From Bemisia tabaci (lineage: Eukaryota > Arthropoda > Insecta > Hemiptera > Aleyrodidae), in NCBI RefSeq assembly GCF_918797505.1, contig NC_092797.1:44862157-44926156 (forward strand): a stretch of 64,000 nucleotides of DNA. Reading direction: 5' to 3'. The position numbers and the translations under genes are program-made. Positions 51,533-62,528 of the stretch are shown in pieces (positions within the stretch are counted from its first letter, which is position 1; every line of letters begins with the position of its first letter). Below the pieces are notes generated by a model. The model was given only the letters and a program-made list of their open reading frames with translations, searched no databases and had not been told where the DNA came from.

Positions 51533-53419
51533 GATATGTGCAAGAAAATTATGACTGCAAAGCGGAGAATCGAATTTTCATCGATATATTGCATTGATAT
51601 TCCAGTCCTTTAAAAAGAATAAATCCAGATCCATTTTACTCAACCAAACCGGAGACACATGCATGTATCATACGTGACTGTGCTGCAGGGCCGGCGGTGG
51701 ATCTGCGTCGTTCATTTAAACGGCTCGGTCGAGTCCTTTCGCTTTGAAGAATTCGATCCGTTAAAGCACTTTGAAGCTAACATCCCCCTCCCCCCCTCGC
51801 GACCCCCGTATAGGAACGTTAAAGACTGGAAGTATCGAGAGGGCTATTAATTCAGGCTTGCATAACCCCCCTCTCCCACCGTGCTACCCTCGTGTGCCTC
51901 ACGCACCCCCGACTCTTTCTGCTCTTGCTACCTCTTAATTACGCGTTCGCTTTTCTCTCGAATTTCATCCGTGATTCTCTGAATTTTTCAAACTGCGGAG
52001 CAGCGATGAGGAAAGGGAGGTTACCCGAGTACATGCAGGAACGTATGAGAGCCACGCCATTTTGATTAAGGTTGAACGGGGATTTTTAAGCCAATCGTAA
52101 CGGGCCTTTTGACTGGATAGAAGTCAGCCGTGTAAATTTGCAGCAAAAGGTGTTCCCTCCTAAAATTGTTCTCAAAACACTACGGTGTACGCCAGCTAGT
52201 TCTAAACTCGTTGATTTGAAAAGCTCGTGAGTGTTAAGGCGAGTCTCTTGAAATATGCTCGCTGGTTCTAGAAAAAGAATGTAGAATGATGTTCTATAGC
52301 CATTTTAAAGATATGATCGAGTTAAAGTCTTCATTAGGATTCATTCGACACTAATAGACTCAAAAGGACACTGAATGATTGTAGTTAACTTGACATAACT
52401 TTCAGTTTCTCTAGCGGCTTCTAAATTGGAGTGTCCTTGAAATCGATTTGCGAGCAAATTGACTCAATTTTTCTTCATTCTCGGCACAAAATAATATGAT
52501 TTTTAACAGCTTAAGATCGTCCGTTGAAAAAATAGCCTTAGTCCACAAAGAGTCAAAACTGAGTTACTCTTATCAGAGTATAGATCAGCGTTCTTAAAAA
52601 AATTAAGGACAAGACGTATTCAGAAATATTTAATGAAAGTACAGTAACGGTGCTTGAAAATTGGTAGTTTTAGAAAAAAATAATCTTGAAATTTTAATAC
52701 GTCTTGTATAAAGCATGGAATTCCGATACTTTCAATGAGATAAATTGCTCTTAACTCAACCTTTGGGACACATTTTTCCATTTTCCGACCCAACTCGACA
52801 AAAATTGCTTTATACTAAACCTTTATCCTGTGCGGACTGAGCTACTTACCATCGCGAAGGGTTACTCGAACCAAGTGTCACGTAAGTTTTTAACTCTTTT
52901 ACAATTAAAAGAAGCTGAAAGCTAATCAAGATCCCTCTCTCTGTGAACAATTGCTTACAGATATCATAAAGTTCATTTATATTTACACTTTCGCAACACC
53001 CATAGTTTACTTGATGTGGAAGCTACGAAAATAACTTGTGTAATGTGAAGGCATAGGAGCTCAGCCTATTCCCTAGTTCTTTGATTCAATTAAAATGATC
53101 CAAATTAAGAATTTACGACTTCGGCTTTTACGATTTTCCGCGCAGGCCGTCTGTGAGACTCGTTGTGAGGGCTGCGTGGGGTCAAGGCGAGAGTAAAACC
53201 TTGAAAAATTAAACTTCTCTCGAGAATTTATCAATTAAAATTACTCCTCGGAATCCATCATCCATTTCGAGGAAAGTGTCACAGCTCAAGTTGCACCAAA
53301 GATTTTAATGAAGTTGTTGTTGCCATTGTCGTTATTGCTCTAATAACGCTAGAATTTTATGTCCATCCACTCAAATTCTACTTTGAATAGGTCATTTTTA
53401 CAGAAAAGTCAGTGGACTG
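51533..53419. other. Unassigned stretch, no repeats recognised
   Basis: About 1.9 kb with no MITE, tandem repeat or gene that I can support, unusual for this window. A possible donor GTAAGTAGC follows CGCGATG on the minus strand at 52849-52856. The 51659-51850 ORF lacks features. Confidence 0.35.
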
Positions 53420-53985
53420 CGTCAAGGAGAAAGGAACCAAGTCACATCAGCCATTGCCGAATTTGATTGGGCAATTCGATTTTTTACATGGAAACTGTTG
53501 TGCGGTTTTTTGTGCAACTTTCGGTGAATTTTCCGCTTATTACGCAGTAAATTCTTTAGAATTTTCTAATGAATGGGCACTAACGATCTCTCATAAAAAA
53601 TTAAATTTCCCAGTTAAATTTGGGCATACAGCAGTGGCGTGGCGTGAATGATCGATTATCGATATCTCGCCTTTTGAAACTATGGTAAAGAATCGATTAC
53701 TAGGGTGTTCGCTGCGAACACCCTGATAATTGATCTTTTTTCATAGGTTTGAGTGGCATATCTATCGATTTATCGCAAAGTACGCCACGCCACTGGAATA
53801 CAGCGATAGCATGCTAAGTCGAATCATGTAGGGACCGACAAGAAATTTGACTTAAGCGGCAATTCGTCTTAACCGATTCTCCACTTAACTTACGGTCGTG
53901 TCCAAGGACCGCAAAAAAAATTCGGCTTAATAGTTCGACTTAGTGAGCTTTTACTATAGCTGATGTGACTTGGTTCCTTTCTGCT
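53420..53985. mobile_element. Family H element, copy 4, carrying two insertions
   Basis: The left arm GAAAGGAACCAAGTCACATC, AGCCATTGCCGAATTTGATT, GGGCAATTCGATTTTTTACA, and the right end CTATAGCTGATGTGACTTGG, TTCCTTTCTGC, are the two H termini. Family B copy 7 sits inside at 53632-53795. A further segment at about 53804-53950 contains its own dyad (GGCAATTCGTCTTAACCGATT region, AGTCGAA / TTCGACT). Removing both restores an H-sized element. Confidence 0.75.
53632..53795. mobile_element. Family B hAT-like MITE, copy 7
   Basis: The ends are CAGTGGCGTGGCGTGAATGA and AGTACGCCACGCCACTG, with centre GGGTGTTCGCTGCGAACACC. The flanks GCATACAG / GAATACAG form an 8-bp duplication with one mismatch. It is inserted into family H. 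Confidence 0.9.
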
Positions 53986-54414
53986 AAACGTGGTCCAATG
54001 CAATCGTGCTCATTGCAACACTTTAACATTGAATCGTAAAAAATCAAGGCATTCACCGCAAATTGGATCAAATTTTGCAAAATAAAACTGTCATCTCTAG
54101 ATCATCCATAAAACCACCATTTTGCTTGGGGTCTTTCATGCTACATATGTTTTTTTTTTCTCTAACATGAGCCGAAAAGAGTGCTTCCTTTCTGCATAAT
54201 GTCGTCCACTAATATGCTGGAGGTGAATTTTTTCAGGAATTCCACAAGGGAAAACTCGCATTACGTTGATGGTCTGGTGCCGGGTGCTTCCATTTATTAT
54301 TCGGCGAGGGGCAATTTGGATCATGGACAATATTTTTCAATTCTCATTATTTTAAGTGCAGTAGTCCAGCTTAATCAGCTGGTATTGTTGGTGCAAAAGT
54401 GGTCGATTTATACG
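53986..54414. other. Unassigned stretch
   Basis: The 81-codon plus ORF at 54181-54426 ends in hydrophobic sequence and runs into the A element. It shows no family and is not called. Confidence 0.3.
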
Positions 54415-54669
54415 GTGCCGCGCTAAGGAACAACACCGTATAAGCTTTCAGACGTTGTCATATTTCCTTCGATAAAAATCAAATTCAGCGTGAAAATCGT
54501 GAATATTTTTCCTCCAAATTTTCAGGTAATTTTCTTTAGTAATTTAATCTAAAGATATATGAAAATTTCAAGTGAAAACGTGCAAAAATTTACTCAAAAA
54601 TAAAGGTTTTATCCGGGGCACCTCGGCAACCTTTGAATGTTCACACGGCGTTCCTCCTTAGCACGGCAG
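54415..54669. mobile_element. Family A MITE, copy 18
   Basis: GTGCCGCGCTAAGGAACAAC left. CACACGGCGTTCCTCCTTAG, CACGGCAG right. The flanks TACG / TACA could be a 4-bp duplication with one mismatch. Confidence 0.85.
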
Positions 54670-54977
54670 TACAATGCGTGAATTTTCTTACGAATAGAGG
54701 CAACACCGCTAAATTTGGTGGCTAATGGAACGGTGAGGAACGGCACGGGGTGTCCAGTTGAACTAATTTATCCCTCGCCGGGCTATTTGTGTTAAATCAA
54801 GAATGCATTTGGACTCGCTTTCATTCACCCTCGACCGTGGATAGTTTTGATCAACCCCCTCTCCCCCCTTCCCATTTGTACCCCTCCCTTGCTCACCAAT
54901 TCTTCTCCTCCGGGAATAGAATTTTCGCTCCCTCAGCAGTCTTTTTTATTCGGACATCCCTGAGGGATGTTTGAAGG

Positions 54978-55141
54978 CAGTGGCGTGGCGTGAATGATCG
55001 ATTATCGATATATCCCCATTTAAAGCTGTGGTGAAGAGTCGATTATCAAGGTGTTCGTCGCGGACACCTTAATTATCGATCCTTTTCCATGAGTTTAAAG
55101 GGTAGATCAATCGATATATCGCAATGCAGGCCACGCCACCG
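54978..55141. mobile_element. Family B hAT-like MITE, copy 8
   Basis: It runs from CAGTGGCGTGGCGTGAATGA to CAGGCCACGCCACCG and is flanked by TTTGAAGG on both sides, a perfect 8-bp target duplication. The central dyad has drifted (GGTGTTCGTCGCGGACACC). Confidence 0.92.
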
Positions 55142-56623
55142 TTTGAAGGTGATTACGGTACGGACAGATTCGTCTTTCAGAGTTGCGCCAGTGCACTCTG
55201 TGTCTGAAATCGCAAATAAAATTGTAGCTTTGAATGTGGAATTTTCCATTTTTAGACGCGAACTTGAGGACCGTCAAGTCTTTGTTTCAATTTTGTTTTC
55301 ATTTTGTCTGCAACCTGAACCAAAAAATAATTCTCAAATTTATGCACAAAAGGCTAAAAAGTTAGCAATATTTTCCCATTCAATCATAATAAATTTACTT
55401 TCGATGATCGAATTTACTTCACGCATCATCTGTTCGGTTCCATATGTGAGCTCTCTGCAAAAATACAGTCGTATATTCATTTTTCCCCTTTTTAAATCAT
55501 GGCATGAACCAAAGAATGTTTCAAGTTTTTAGGTAACTTTTACCTTATCATGCATTGAGCCATTCCTCGATTTCATCATATTATGAAACTATTTTCAGTA
55601 ATAACATTCAATATTATACTTGATGTGTTAACGTAATTTTTTGCAAATTTCAATAAAGTTATTGTCTTATTCACTCAAGCTGTCGAGGTAAATAGGTTTC
55701 ATTTCGTATTATAAGTCCATGGAACTAGAAGAAATGAAGCCCACACACTTTCAGAGATGCTTCGATTTTGTAAGTGTATTGTTTCCGACACCCCATGGCT
55801 GTCACCAGTGACGTGAAATATTGTTCCTCACGAATCATCACGGAAAAGGCTTCAATTTAAGTGAGGTTCGTCATCCCGCAGAGCTGAAGAATTGTAAGAG
55901 TTTCTTCAGCGATCAAGCCTGAATCTACGTTAAACTCCCGATTCGACTTCACCATTCGGCAGCATTGTTCTGCAGGCCAATGTGAGTGACAGTGAGTCAG
56001 TCAATGTCAGTAGGTGGACGGTGCTATCGATTTTCAGTCAATGAGCCACGAGGCAACGTAAGATTTAGACCTCTAAAAGACGTATCGTCTTATCAAAATT
56101 TCTTGCAAAGCACAATGGACATATAAAATATTCCAAAATTTACTCCGCTCACACGAAAACCTTAATCATCGCAGGTCGAGTAGTCACACATTTTTTCTCC
56201 TCTGACACAAGATAAATCTAATTTGCCCCCCCCCCCCCCCCCTGAAAAAAAGGGCCGCTCAGAGGAAAATTCTATCTCAGTAAAATATTCTGAAATTAGT
56301 TTTAAGTTTCAATTTGACTTCAGTTGACACAAGTTTTCTCTAAAGGAAAGTGTAAATAGACCCACACCAAACGATGCTTTTTCTCTCTCAATTTTGTAAG
56401 TTGATTTCGGAAAGTTATGACGTGTCTATGATATTTAATGTGAAATATCGATGAGAAAACAAGTATTTTGTGCCTAATTCCATCCCCTGGCCATTGATCA
56501 TTATCCTAATTTCTCTTCAAGAATTAGTGCAAAAAAAAAAGAAAAATTGAAAAGCTCATCAAGTCATTGACGTTGTTAACATACGATAATAATGCACCAT
56601 TCTCTTTCATCGAAACAACAAAT
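55142..56623. other. Unassigned AT-rich stretch
   Basis: The 147-codon plus ORF at 55089-55532 starts inside the B element and so is not a native gene start. Its downstream part shows no domain. A run of about 18 C lies at 56225-56242. No other repeat structure was recognised. Confidence 0.35.
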
Positions 56624-56876
56624 CTGCCATGGTAAAGAAGAACGCCATATAGATATTCGAGAGGTGCCTTTTCCCGGATAGAAAATGTATTTTCGAGGGA
56701 AGTTATGCATATTTTTTCTTGAAATTTTCTGATGCTTCAGTGATGAAAGTGCGAAAAAAAATTGTCTGAAAATTTAAAAGAAAAATGTTCAAAATTTTAC
56801 CAACGAATTCGTTTTGTACTGGATGAAATATGGCATCACCTGAAAGCTCATACGGCTTTCTTCCTTGGCACCACAG
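56624..56876. mobile_element. Family A MITE, copy 19
   Basis: CTGCCATGGTAAAGAAGAAC left. TACGGCTTTCTTCCTTGGCA, CCACAG right. A normal interior with diverged termini. Confidence 0.8.
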
Positions 56877-56925
56877 AATAGACGAAGTCCTGAATACAGC
56901 AAACACAGCGAACACAGCGAATGTT

Positions 56926-57062
56926 CAGCGCCGGCGCGGCTTGCTGCCAGAGCGAACCGCGCACTGACGCCTACAAACCTAAGTGGATACTTCACGCATT
57001 GCGCAATGCTTGAAGTATGCCTGTTAGGTTTGTAGGCGCCAATGCGCGTCTCGCGCTGGCAG
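56926..57062. mobile_element. Family N palindromic element, copy 2
   Basis: CGCACTGACGCCTACAAACC, TAAGTGGATACTTCACGCAT is inverted at ATGCTTGAAGTATGCCTGTT, AGGTTTGTAGGCGCCAATGC. The outer arms TGCCAGAGCGAACCGCGC / GCGCGTCTCGCGCTGGCA follow. It abuts a family G copy. Confidence 0.75.
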
Positions 57063-57068
57063 TCTGCC

Positions 57069-57308
57069 GCCGCACAGTGGATCGAGTCAATAGGAGAGGT
57101 CAGACGTAGTTAGGGAATTTTAAACGCCAATAACTCCGTTCATACAAAAATTTGAGGTTCTGAAAGTATTTTCAATGGCGTCTTCGTATTTTCTTTGAGA
57201 AACACTCTTTGCAATTTAAAATTCGTTGAAATAAACATCAAAATTTGCAGTTTTGGTCAAAAATTTTATTTCCGACCTCTCTGATCGACTCTATATCCAC
57301 TGTGCGCC
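57069..57308. mobile_element. Family G MITE, copy 6
   Basis: GCCGCACAGTGGATCGAGTC, AATAGGAGAGGTCAGAC left. TTTCCGACCTCTCTGATCGA, CTCTATATCCACTGTGCG right. Interior AAATAAACATCAAAATTTGC is shared with the Helitron-split copy. Confidence 0.85.
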
Positions 57309-57492
57309 GGATTAAGCTCTTGATTGAGTTTCGGGTATCTTGAGACACCCGAAGGTCAAGGAGAGGGAAACCTCGACGAAGGTATTGGAAACCGCGTAAT
57401 CGATCAGGAATGGGGTTATGACCGCATTCGGACGAGTTTAACTGCTCAATAAAATGCCACCGACAATGACCATATCGGTGGCCTCCGAAATC

Positions 57493-57612
57493 GTCGCTCC
57501 TCTGACGTGAGGCCGCATCTCGATTTAGACATGAGCCCTGGAAAGCATGATGTTATATGGACAACAGGGTTCACGTGAAAATCGAGGTATGCCTTTACGT
57601 CAGAGGGGCGAC
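57493..57612. mobile_element. Family W palindromic element, copy 2
   Basis: GTCGCTCCTCTGACGTGAGG, CCGCATCTCGATTTAGACAT, GAGCCCTG is inverted at CAGGGTTCACGTGAAAATCG, AGGTATGCCTTTACGTCAGA, GGGGCGAC. Confidence 0.78.
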
Positions 57613-57835
57613 CAAACTCCCTCCTCCGAGCTTCCCAACGTTGAGGAGGTCGCGTCGCGCTGCGGGGTATTGAAAGCGCGTTCCAGATTAAATTGCAATT
57701 ACCGAGCTGGAATTGAAGATATCTTCATTACCGTCAGCCCTGTGACTTCCCCAAATTTTCCATTCTGGTCAGAGCTATTTAGAGATCTACCGGGTCGATT
57801 CCCGAGATTAACCGGCTATCGGTTGGTATTCTGTC

Positions 57836-57999
57836 CAGCGGTGTGGCGTGCTTTGCGATATATCGATTGAGCTGTCATTCAAACCTACGGAAAAGGATCG
57901 ATAAACATGGTGTTCGCAGCGAACACCTTGATAATCGATTTTTTACCGTGGCTACAAATAGAGAAATATCGGCAATCGATCATTCACGCCACGCCACTG
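57836..57999. mobile_element. Family B hAT-like MITE, copy 9
   Basis: The ends are CAGCGGTGTGGCGTGCTTTG and CATTCACGCCACGCCACTG, with the central dyad GGTGTTCGCAGCGAACACC intact. Its right end lies one base from the next A element. A clean 8-bp duplication is not visible because TCTGTC repeats at the junction. Confidence 0.88.
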
Positions 58000-58000
58000 T

Positions 58001-58251
58001 CTGTCGTGCTAAGGAAGAACGTTGTATGAGCATTGTGCTGTTGCGATTTCCCCCGATAAAACATTTATTTTAGAGAAAGGTTATGCAGATCTTCTCTTAA
58101 AATTGTCAGATACCTTTGATTACATTATGTCCAAAATTGCCTGAAAAATTGGAGGAAGAAAATTCAGGATTTTCACGGCAAATGCGTTTTTAATTGAAGG
58201 AAATATGGCAACGCCTAAAGGCTCATACGGCGTTTTTCCTCAGCACAGCAG
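58001..58251. mobile_element. Family A MITE, copy 20
   Basis: CTGTCGTGCTAAGGAAGAAC left. GGCTCATACGGCGTTTTTCC, TCAGCACAGCAG right. It abuts a family B copy. Confidence 0.85.
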
Positions 58252-58476
58252 TATTAGTTTCCAAATGAGGCTGCCGTCATCAAATTTTTTAATGGACCGC
58301 TAAACAGGATAAGAAACTGAACACTAAAGCGCATGTTTATGTGTTCAAAATTTCACGCAGAACACAAGCAACATATCAACAAAGTTCGGAATTAACTCAT
58401 GAGCGGGAAAAACACGTGTGTAGTTTAAAACCCTCCTATTCATAAAAAATAAATTCGAAATTCCCGCCCACGAGAA

Positions 58477-58646
58477 TCCCCCGACGAAGTGGCAACCCTG
58501 TTAATGTATTTGCTGGTAAATTTTTAACCATTTTTAACCATTTAAATTAAGATTTAAGTAAAAATCCGATCGAATCGAGAGTATTTTTTCATGTCTATGT
58601 TTTTAAGAGTCTGGACTCTTGATCCAATGTGTTTTTTTTCCAGTGC
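58477..58646. repeat. Family P and family K fragments
   Basis: GTGGCAACCCTGTTAATGTA, TTTGCTGG (58492-58518) matches the centre of the P palindrome. It is followed at 58546-58646 by a K right half (AGAGTCTGGACTCTTGATCC, AATGTG, T8, CCAGTG). The CCAGTG end shows that the full K terminus is CACTGG plus an A run. Confidence 0.6.
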
Positions 58647-59431
58647 ATCCAGCAAAATTTAGTCGATACATCAATGTTTATTTACTTCCGGTTGTTAACC
58701 TTAGTTTCCGGTCATAGCGGCTCGCGGGGCGTCCACCGGGCACTACATTAAAGCGCCCCAACTCGCGACGCCATAAACCAAAGTTTACATGAGTGATGAC
58801 CCATGGCACCTCGACACCCCTCAAACGAGCCGCGTTGCCAGCTCACCCGCGAAAAAAAAAACCCATCCATCACCGTCACCACCGCGCACGACCCGGCAAC
58901 GTCGGACCACTACTCGCCATTTATGACGACATTAATCGTCCCCCCGGCCCCCGCGCATCCCCTCCGCGGGTATACGTGCGCCGTGTTAATCCTCCTCTTA
59001 CCTACTCATTTGTACATATCTTCACACGGCGAAATTAAGCCCGATAAGATGGCGCCTCCCCCCGCCCGCCGCCGCAACGGTGACATCTTATATCACATCA
59101 AATCATGCTAAGTCTACCCGTGATTAATTACTGCCCGGGCCCTGAACCCAACGAGGGGTAGGTGGGGGGATGATAAGAGGGGTGGAGGGACGTATGGTGG
59201 GAGTGGTAAGAGAGAGAGAAGATGGGGTGGGGGCGAAAGGAGAATGGGAGGGTTGTAGAAGAGAGGGGGTAGCTGAGGCATACAGCCACGTATTCTTGCG
59301 AATCTGCGCCGGCAAACGGAGCTGTGAGATAATTTACATTTAAATTTCCGCGCCTCATGTTGTTCGGAACATTAGACAAACCGCGGAGGAAGTTGCCAAA
59401 GTTGCGTTTAGAAACCGGTCGGTTTCGCTGA
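58647..59431. other. GC-rich stretch with a purine tract
   Basis: 58700-59060 is CpG-rich with overlapping proline/arginine-rich ORFs (81-102 codons) and no domain. 59150-59280 is a G/A-rich tract (GGTAGGTGGGGGGATGATAA, AAGAGAGAGAGAAGATGGGG) whose complement reads as Ser/Pro-rich ORFs. No gene is called. It could be a CpG-rich promoter region. Confidence 0.35.
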
Positions 59432-59664
59432 CGCACAGTGGATCGAGTCAGTGGGAGAGGTTGGACATGATTAAAAAACTTTGAATATCACATTATTATG
59501 AAATTTTGATGTTTTAAAAGTAGTTTTGTAGGTTCTCTCGTAAAATTTTCTCCGAGAAGCAGCTCTTATAAAATTAAAATTGTGACGATATAAACGTAAA
59601 ATGTTAACATTTTTGTCAAAAATTTCATGTCCGAATTCTTCCAAAGACTCGTTCCACTTTGTGA
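59432..59664. mobile_element. Family G MITE, copy 7
   Basis: CGCACAGTGGATCGAGTCAG, TGGGAGAGGTTGGACATG left. TCATGTCCGAATTCTTCCAA, AGACTCGTTCCACTTTGTG right. The interior GGTTCTCTCGTAAAATTTTC is typical. Confidence 0.8.
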
Positions 59665-59685
59665 CGTTCATGGCGCGCCACTGTC

Positions 59686-59800
59686 GTGCTTAAGGGGAAA
59701 CTCCGTATGAGATTTGCATGTTGCCACATTTCCTTCCGGGAAATTTTCATTTTTCAGGAGGGCTGTGAGGAAATACGAATTTTTCATCGTCAGATTTAGA
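59686..59800. mobile_element. Family A left-half fragment
   Basis: TGTCGTGCTTAAGGGGAAAC, TCCGTATGAGATTTGCATGT, TGCCACATTTCCTTCC are present, then similarity ends. GCGCGCCACTG just before resembles a family B end. Confidence 0.6.
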
Positions 59801-61500
59801 CACAGGGCTCAAACCAAATCAGAAACCAATCAGAAAACGGCCCAAAATTAGCGGTGCGCTCCCCACACATATTTAGGTGCTTAGTTCATGCAATTTGAAT
59901 AATTTGCAAAAATTGACAACCAGGGTTGACACTCACGCTCTCTGATATATTGTGGGGTCCGGATGGTTGCATCAAGGGTGAGTAGGTGGTACGTGTCCAA
60001 GTCGACCGCGATGGTGGGAATTCTGGATGAGGTAATTCAAGTAAATCGTGGCAAAATGGATGATTAGCAGGATTGCCATGTGTTACTGAACAGTTTAGCT
60101 ATGATTACATTTTTTGAATGAGACTCGTTAAAATGTCCTCTTAACAAACTATTGTAATTTAAGCAAAAGTTATCATTTTTCCTCCTTCAGAATTCTCCGA
60201 GTCACACGGTGGCTTAGAAATAAAGCCTCAAGCAATACGCATGCAATTGAATACCGTTCATATTTGTTACGTGGTAAAAAGTACAAGAAAAAGCTTAGGA
60301 TAAAATTCTAGAAAAAAATTCAAGAAAAATCGTTCAATTTAAGAATTTTTCCGCCGCAGACCAAGGTCCCTCTTTGCGTGGATAGTTACAAATGAGCTAA
60401 TCAGCTGAATCAATTTAATTTTCAAAGACGGAGAATGGTCAAAGAGTACGTAAACTATTATGTCACTTGCTAAAAAGAAAAAAAACTTGCCTACATAACT
60501 GTACAAGAAAACGGTTAAAGGGTAAATTGGCACAATTTTCGCCGACTTCCATAATTCTAATTTATTTTTATTAATTTGCGTAACCATATGAGAGTAAACA
60601 GGAGGTGTCGTAGATCACAAAAAAAGAAAAATTGATGTATTCGGGTGAGGAACAGGTGCTAGTAAATTTATCCAACGAGGAATTTGCCTGGCTTATGATG
60701 CAAACCTAATTTCCTTTAAATTAGGCAACCCTCGCCCTTCAGTCAATTCAAGCCGAGTTTATTTCTGGGTCAGTGAAATTAATTCAACTAATAACGTCGA
60801 GGAGGTTAATAAACCTAGCCTGTTAATCAAAGTGACTCAGGAGCGAGGAGAGATTAAAAGGAGGAGCTGTCGATGATCCTTTAGTTACGTTCTCAGGAGT
60901 CGGGAAAAAAGAAGGGAAAAAGATGCGATTATTGTAGTCCCTTCGAGAACGTTGCAGTGGGACATTATTCTCGAAGGAGGAATTTGTAAACGATGTATGT
61001 CACTTTTTCACGATGGGATATCTGATTTGAACGCAGGAGAACTTTTGAATAATTCTCAGTACAAGAATACATGTTTATTTGTATAATTAATTCACTGCTA
61101 ATAATTGTATTCATTTTAAAAATTTGCTTTGATATTTTATTTTATACAAATGTTTACAAGTAGACCTGGACATTTTAAAACACCGCAATCGAGATACACA
61201 TTTCCTAACCTTCATTGTGTGTGCTAATAGAGTCAATATTTGTATCTTTAATGAGGAACCAATGATAATAATATAAATTCAAACATGACAAGGACATCAA
61301 CGTTTGTGCGGCATTTGCTCAATAGTTTTAATGATCTGAGGGAATTACGCCACTGACTGCAAACACATTCTAATAATGAGGCAAGATGTGCCATTTCGCG
61401 AACGGAATGTCATAATAGGACCAAAATCACATTGCAGAAGACTGTAAGTTTCTCATTTGCGCCAGAAATGGCTTTATAGTAGCGAGAGTCACACTTTTCA
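59801..61500. other. AT-rich non-coding stretch
   Basis: No gene or mobile element recognised over about 1.7 kb. The minus ORF at 60339-60587 is hydrophobic but short and without context. Confidence 0.35.
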
Positions 61501-61502
61501 AA

Positions 61503-61564
61503 ACGCCTTCAATTGTTCGGGTAGGCGCAAAACGTACCTTCAAGCTCGAATAGTTGCCTACCCG
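61503..61564 (+). repeat. Element C, copy e, with a 9-bp perfect stem
   Basis: CGCCTTCAATT (61504) and GCTCGAATAGTTG (61544) keep the C-family boxes and the 41-base offset. CGGGTAGGC (61518-61526) pairs perfectly with GCCTACCCG (61556-61564), enclosing the second box. The stem sequence is unrelated to that of copies a-c although it sits in the same place. Confidence 0.5.
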
Positions 61565-61686
61565 GCCAGTAGCCTTTTTTTCCAGCTCGGAATCATTGAT
61601 GATAGGTGTTCAGGATAGCTCCTTTTATCCTTTCAAGTTTTAACCACAGTCTGACTTAGATTTTTTTGACCCGAGTTCTCGTGTTT

Positions 61687-62100
61687 TTAAACGGAGGACG
61701 AAGAAAAAGGAAAGGAAGAAAAAGAAAAAGGAATAGACGAAGAAAAAGAGTACAGCAAAGACAAGGTAAAAGAGGAGGAAAAATAAATGATTCCTCTCTG
61801 TTTCTTCTCCCATCTCTTATATTTGTCCTTCTCCTCTATTTTCTTTGTCTTTTTCCTCTGATTATTGTTTTTCCTCTTTGTCATTCGCCTTTTCTTTCTC
61901 TTTTTATTATCATTACTTTCCCCTCTTTTTTCATCTCAAGTGTTTCCTTTTCTTCGCCTCCCTCCTGTCTCCTTTCTTTTTTCTTCGTGATTTTCGTCCT
62001 TTCTTTCTTCTTCCTCATATTTTGCTTCCATCCTCTACTCTTCCTATAATTCTTGCTTTTCTTCTTCCTTTGCTTTTTCCTTCCAATTTCCTATTCGTCT
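61687..62100. repeat. Polypurine tract followed by polypyrimidine tract
   Basis: 61687-61795 is almost all A/G on the plus strand (GAAGAAAAAGGAAAGGAAGA). 61796-62100 is almost all C/T (TTTTTCCTCTG, CTTTCTTTTTTCTTCGTG). The halves are complementary in composition and could fold back or form triplex DNA. The 127-codon plus ORF and its antisense neighbours are low-complexity artefacts. Confidence 0.75.
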
Positions 62101-62528
62101 CTATCTCACATGTGCTGGGAGTTATACGAGCTCAACTGGGTGTATGAAACCTAGTATTTGAGATTATTATCTATTTCGTTTGTGGTACATTCATATTTTT
62201 GGTCGAATCATAACTGAAGTCTTAATTCGTGTCAAAGTTGTTTGATGAAGCGACGACATTCTGAGAGCAATCATACGTGATAACAACGCTATAAGCGCAA
62301 TTGATTATGCAACAACAGTGCCTTTCAGAATCCACCTCTGTTTAATTTTAAAACCTCAGTTTTTTGTCATTATTTTGTAAAACAGAATAACTGCATTTTT
62401 AACTTCTGCAAAAGGTACCAATCTAATGAGTTCTAGTCGGGTTACCTGTACTGAATTAAGTACCTAAAAGTTACTTTAAAGTTCTTAGAAGTTCGTTAGT
62501 GTAGTGAAGTGTAAACTCTAACATAAAC
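62101..62528. other. Probable promoter and 5' UTR region of the coiled-coil gene
   Basis: AT-rich. An in-frame TGA at about 62502 closes the frame upstream of the chosen ATG. No TATA box could be assigned with confidence and no splice acceptor is evident. Confidence 0.35.

Noticed and set aside
55089..55532. 147-codon plus-strand ORF
   Set aside because: Its start lies inside a family B MITE and the remainder has no recognisable domain.
61666..62049. 127-codon ORF with Lys/Arg then Phe/Ser-rich halves
   Set aside because: Translation of a purine tract followed by a pyrimidine tract. Low-complexity artefact.
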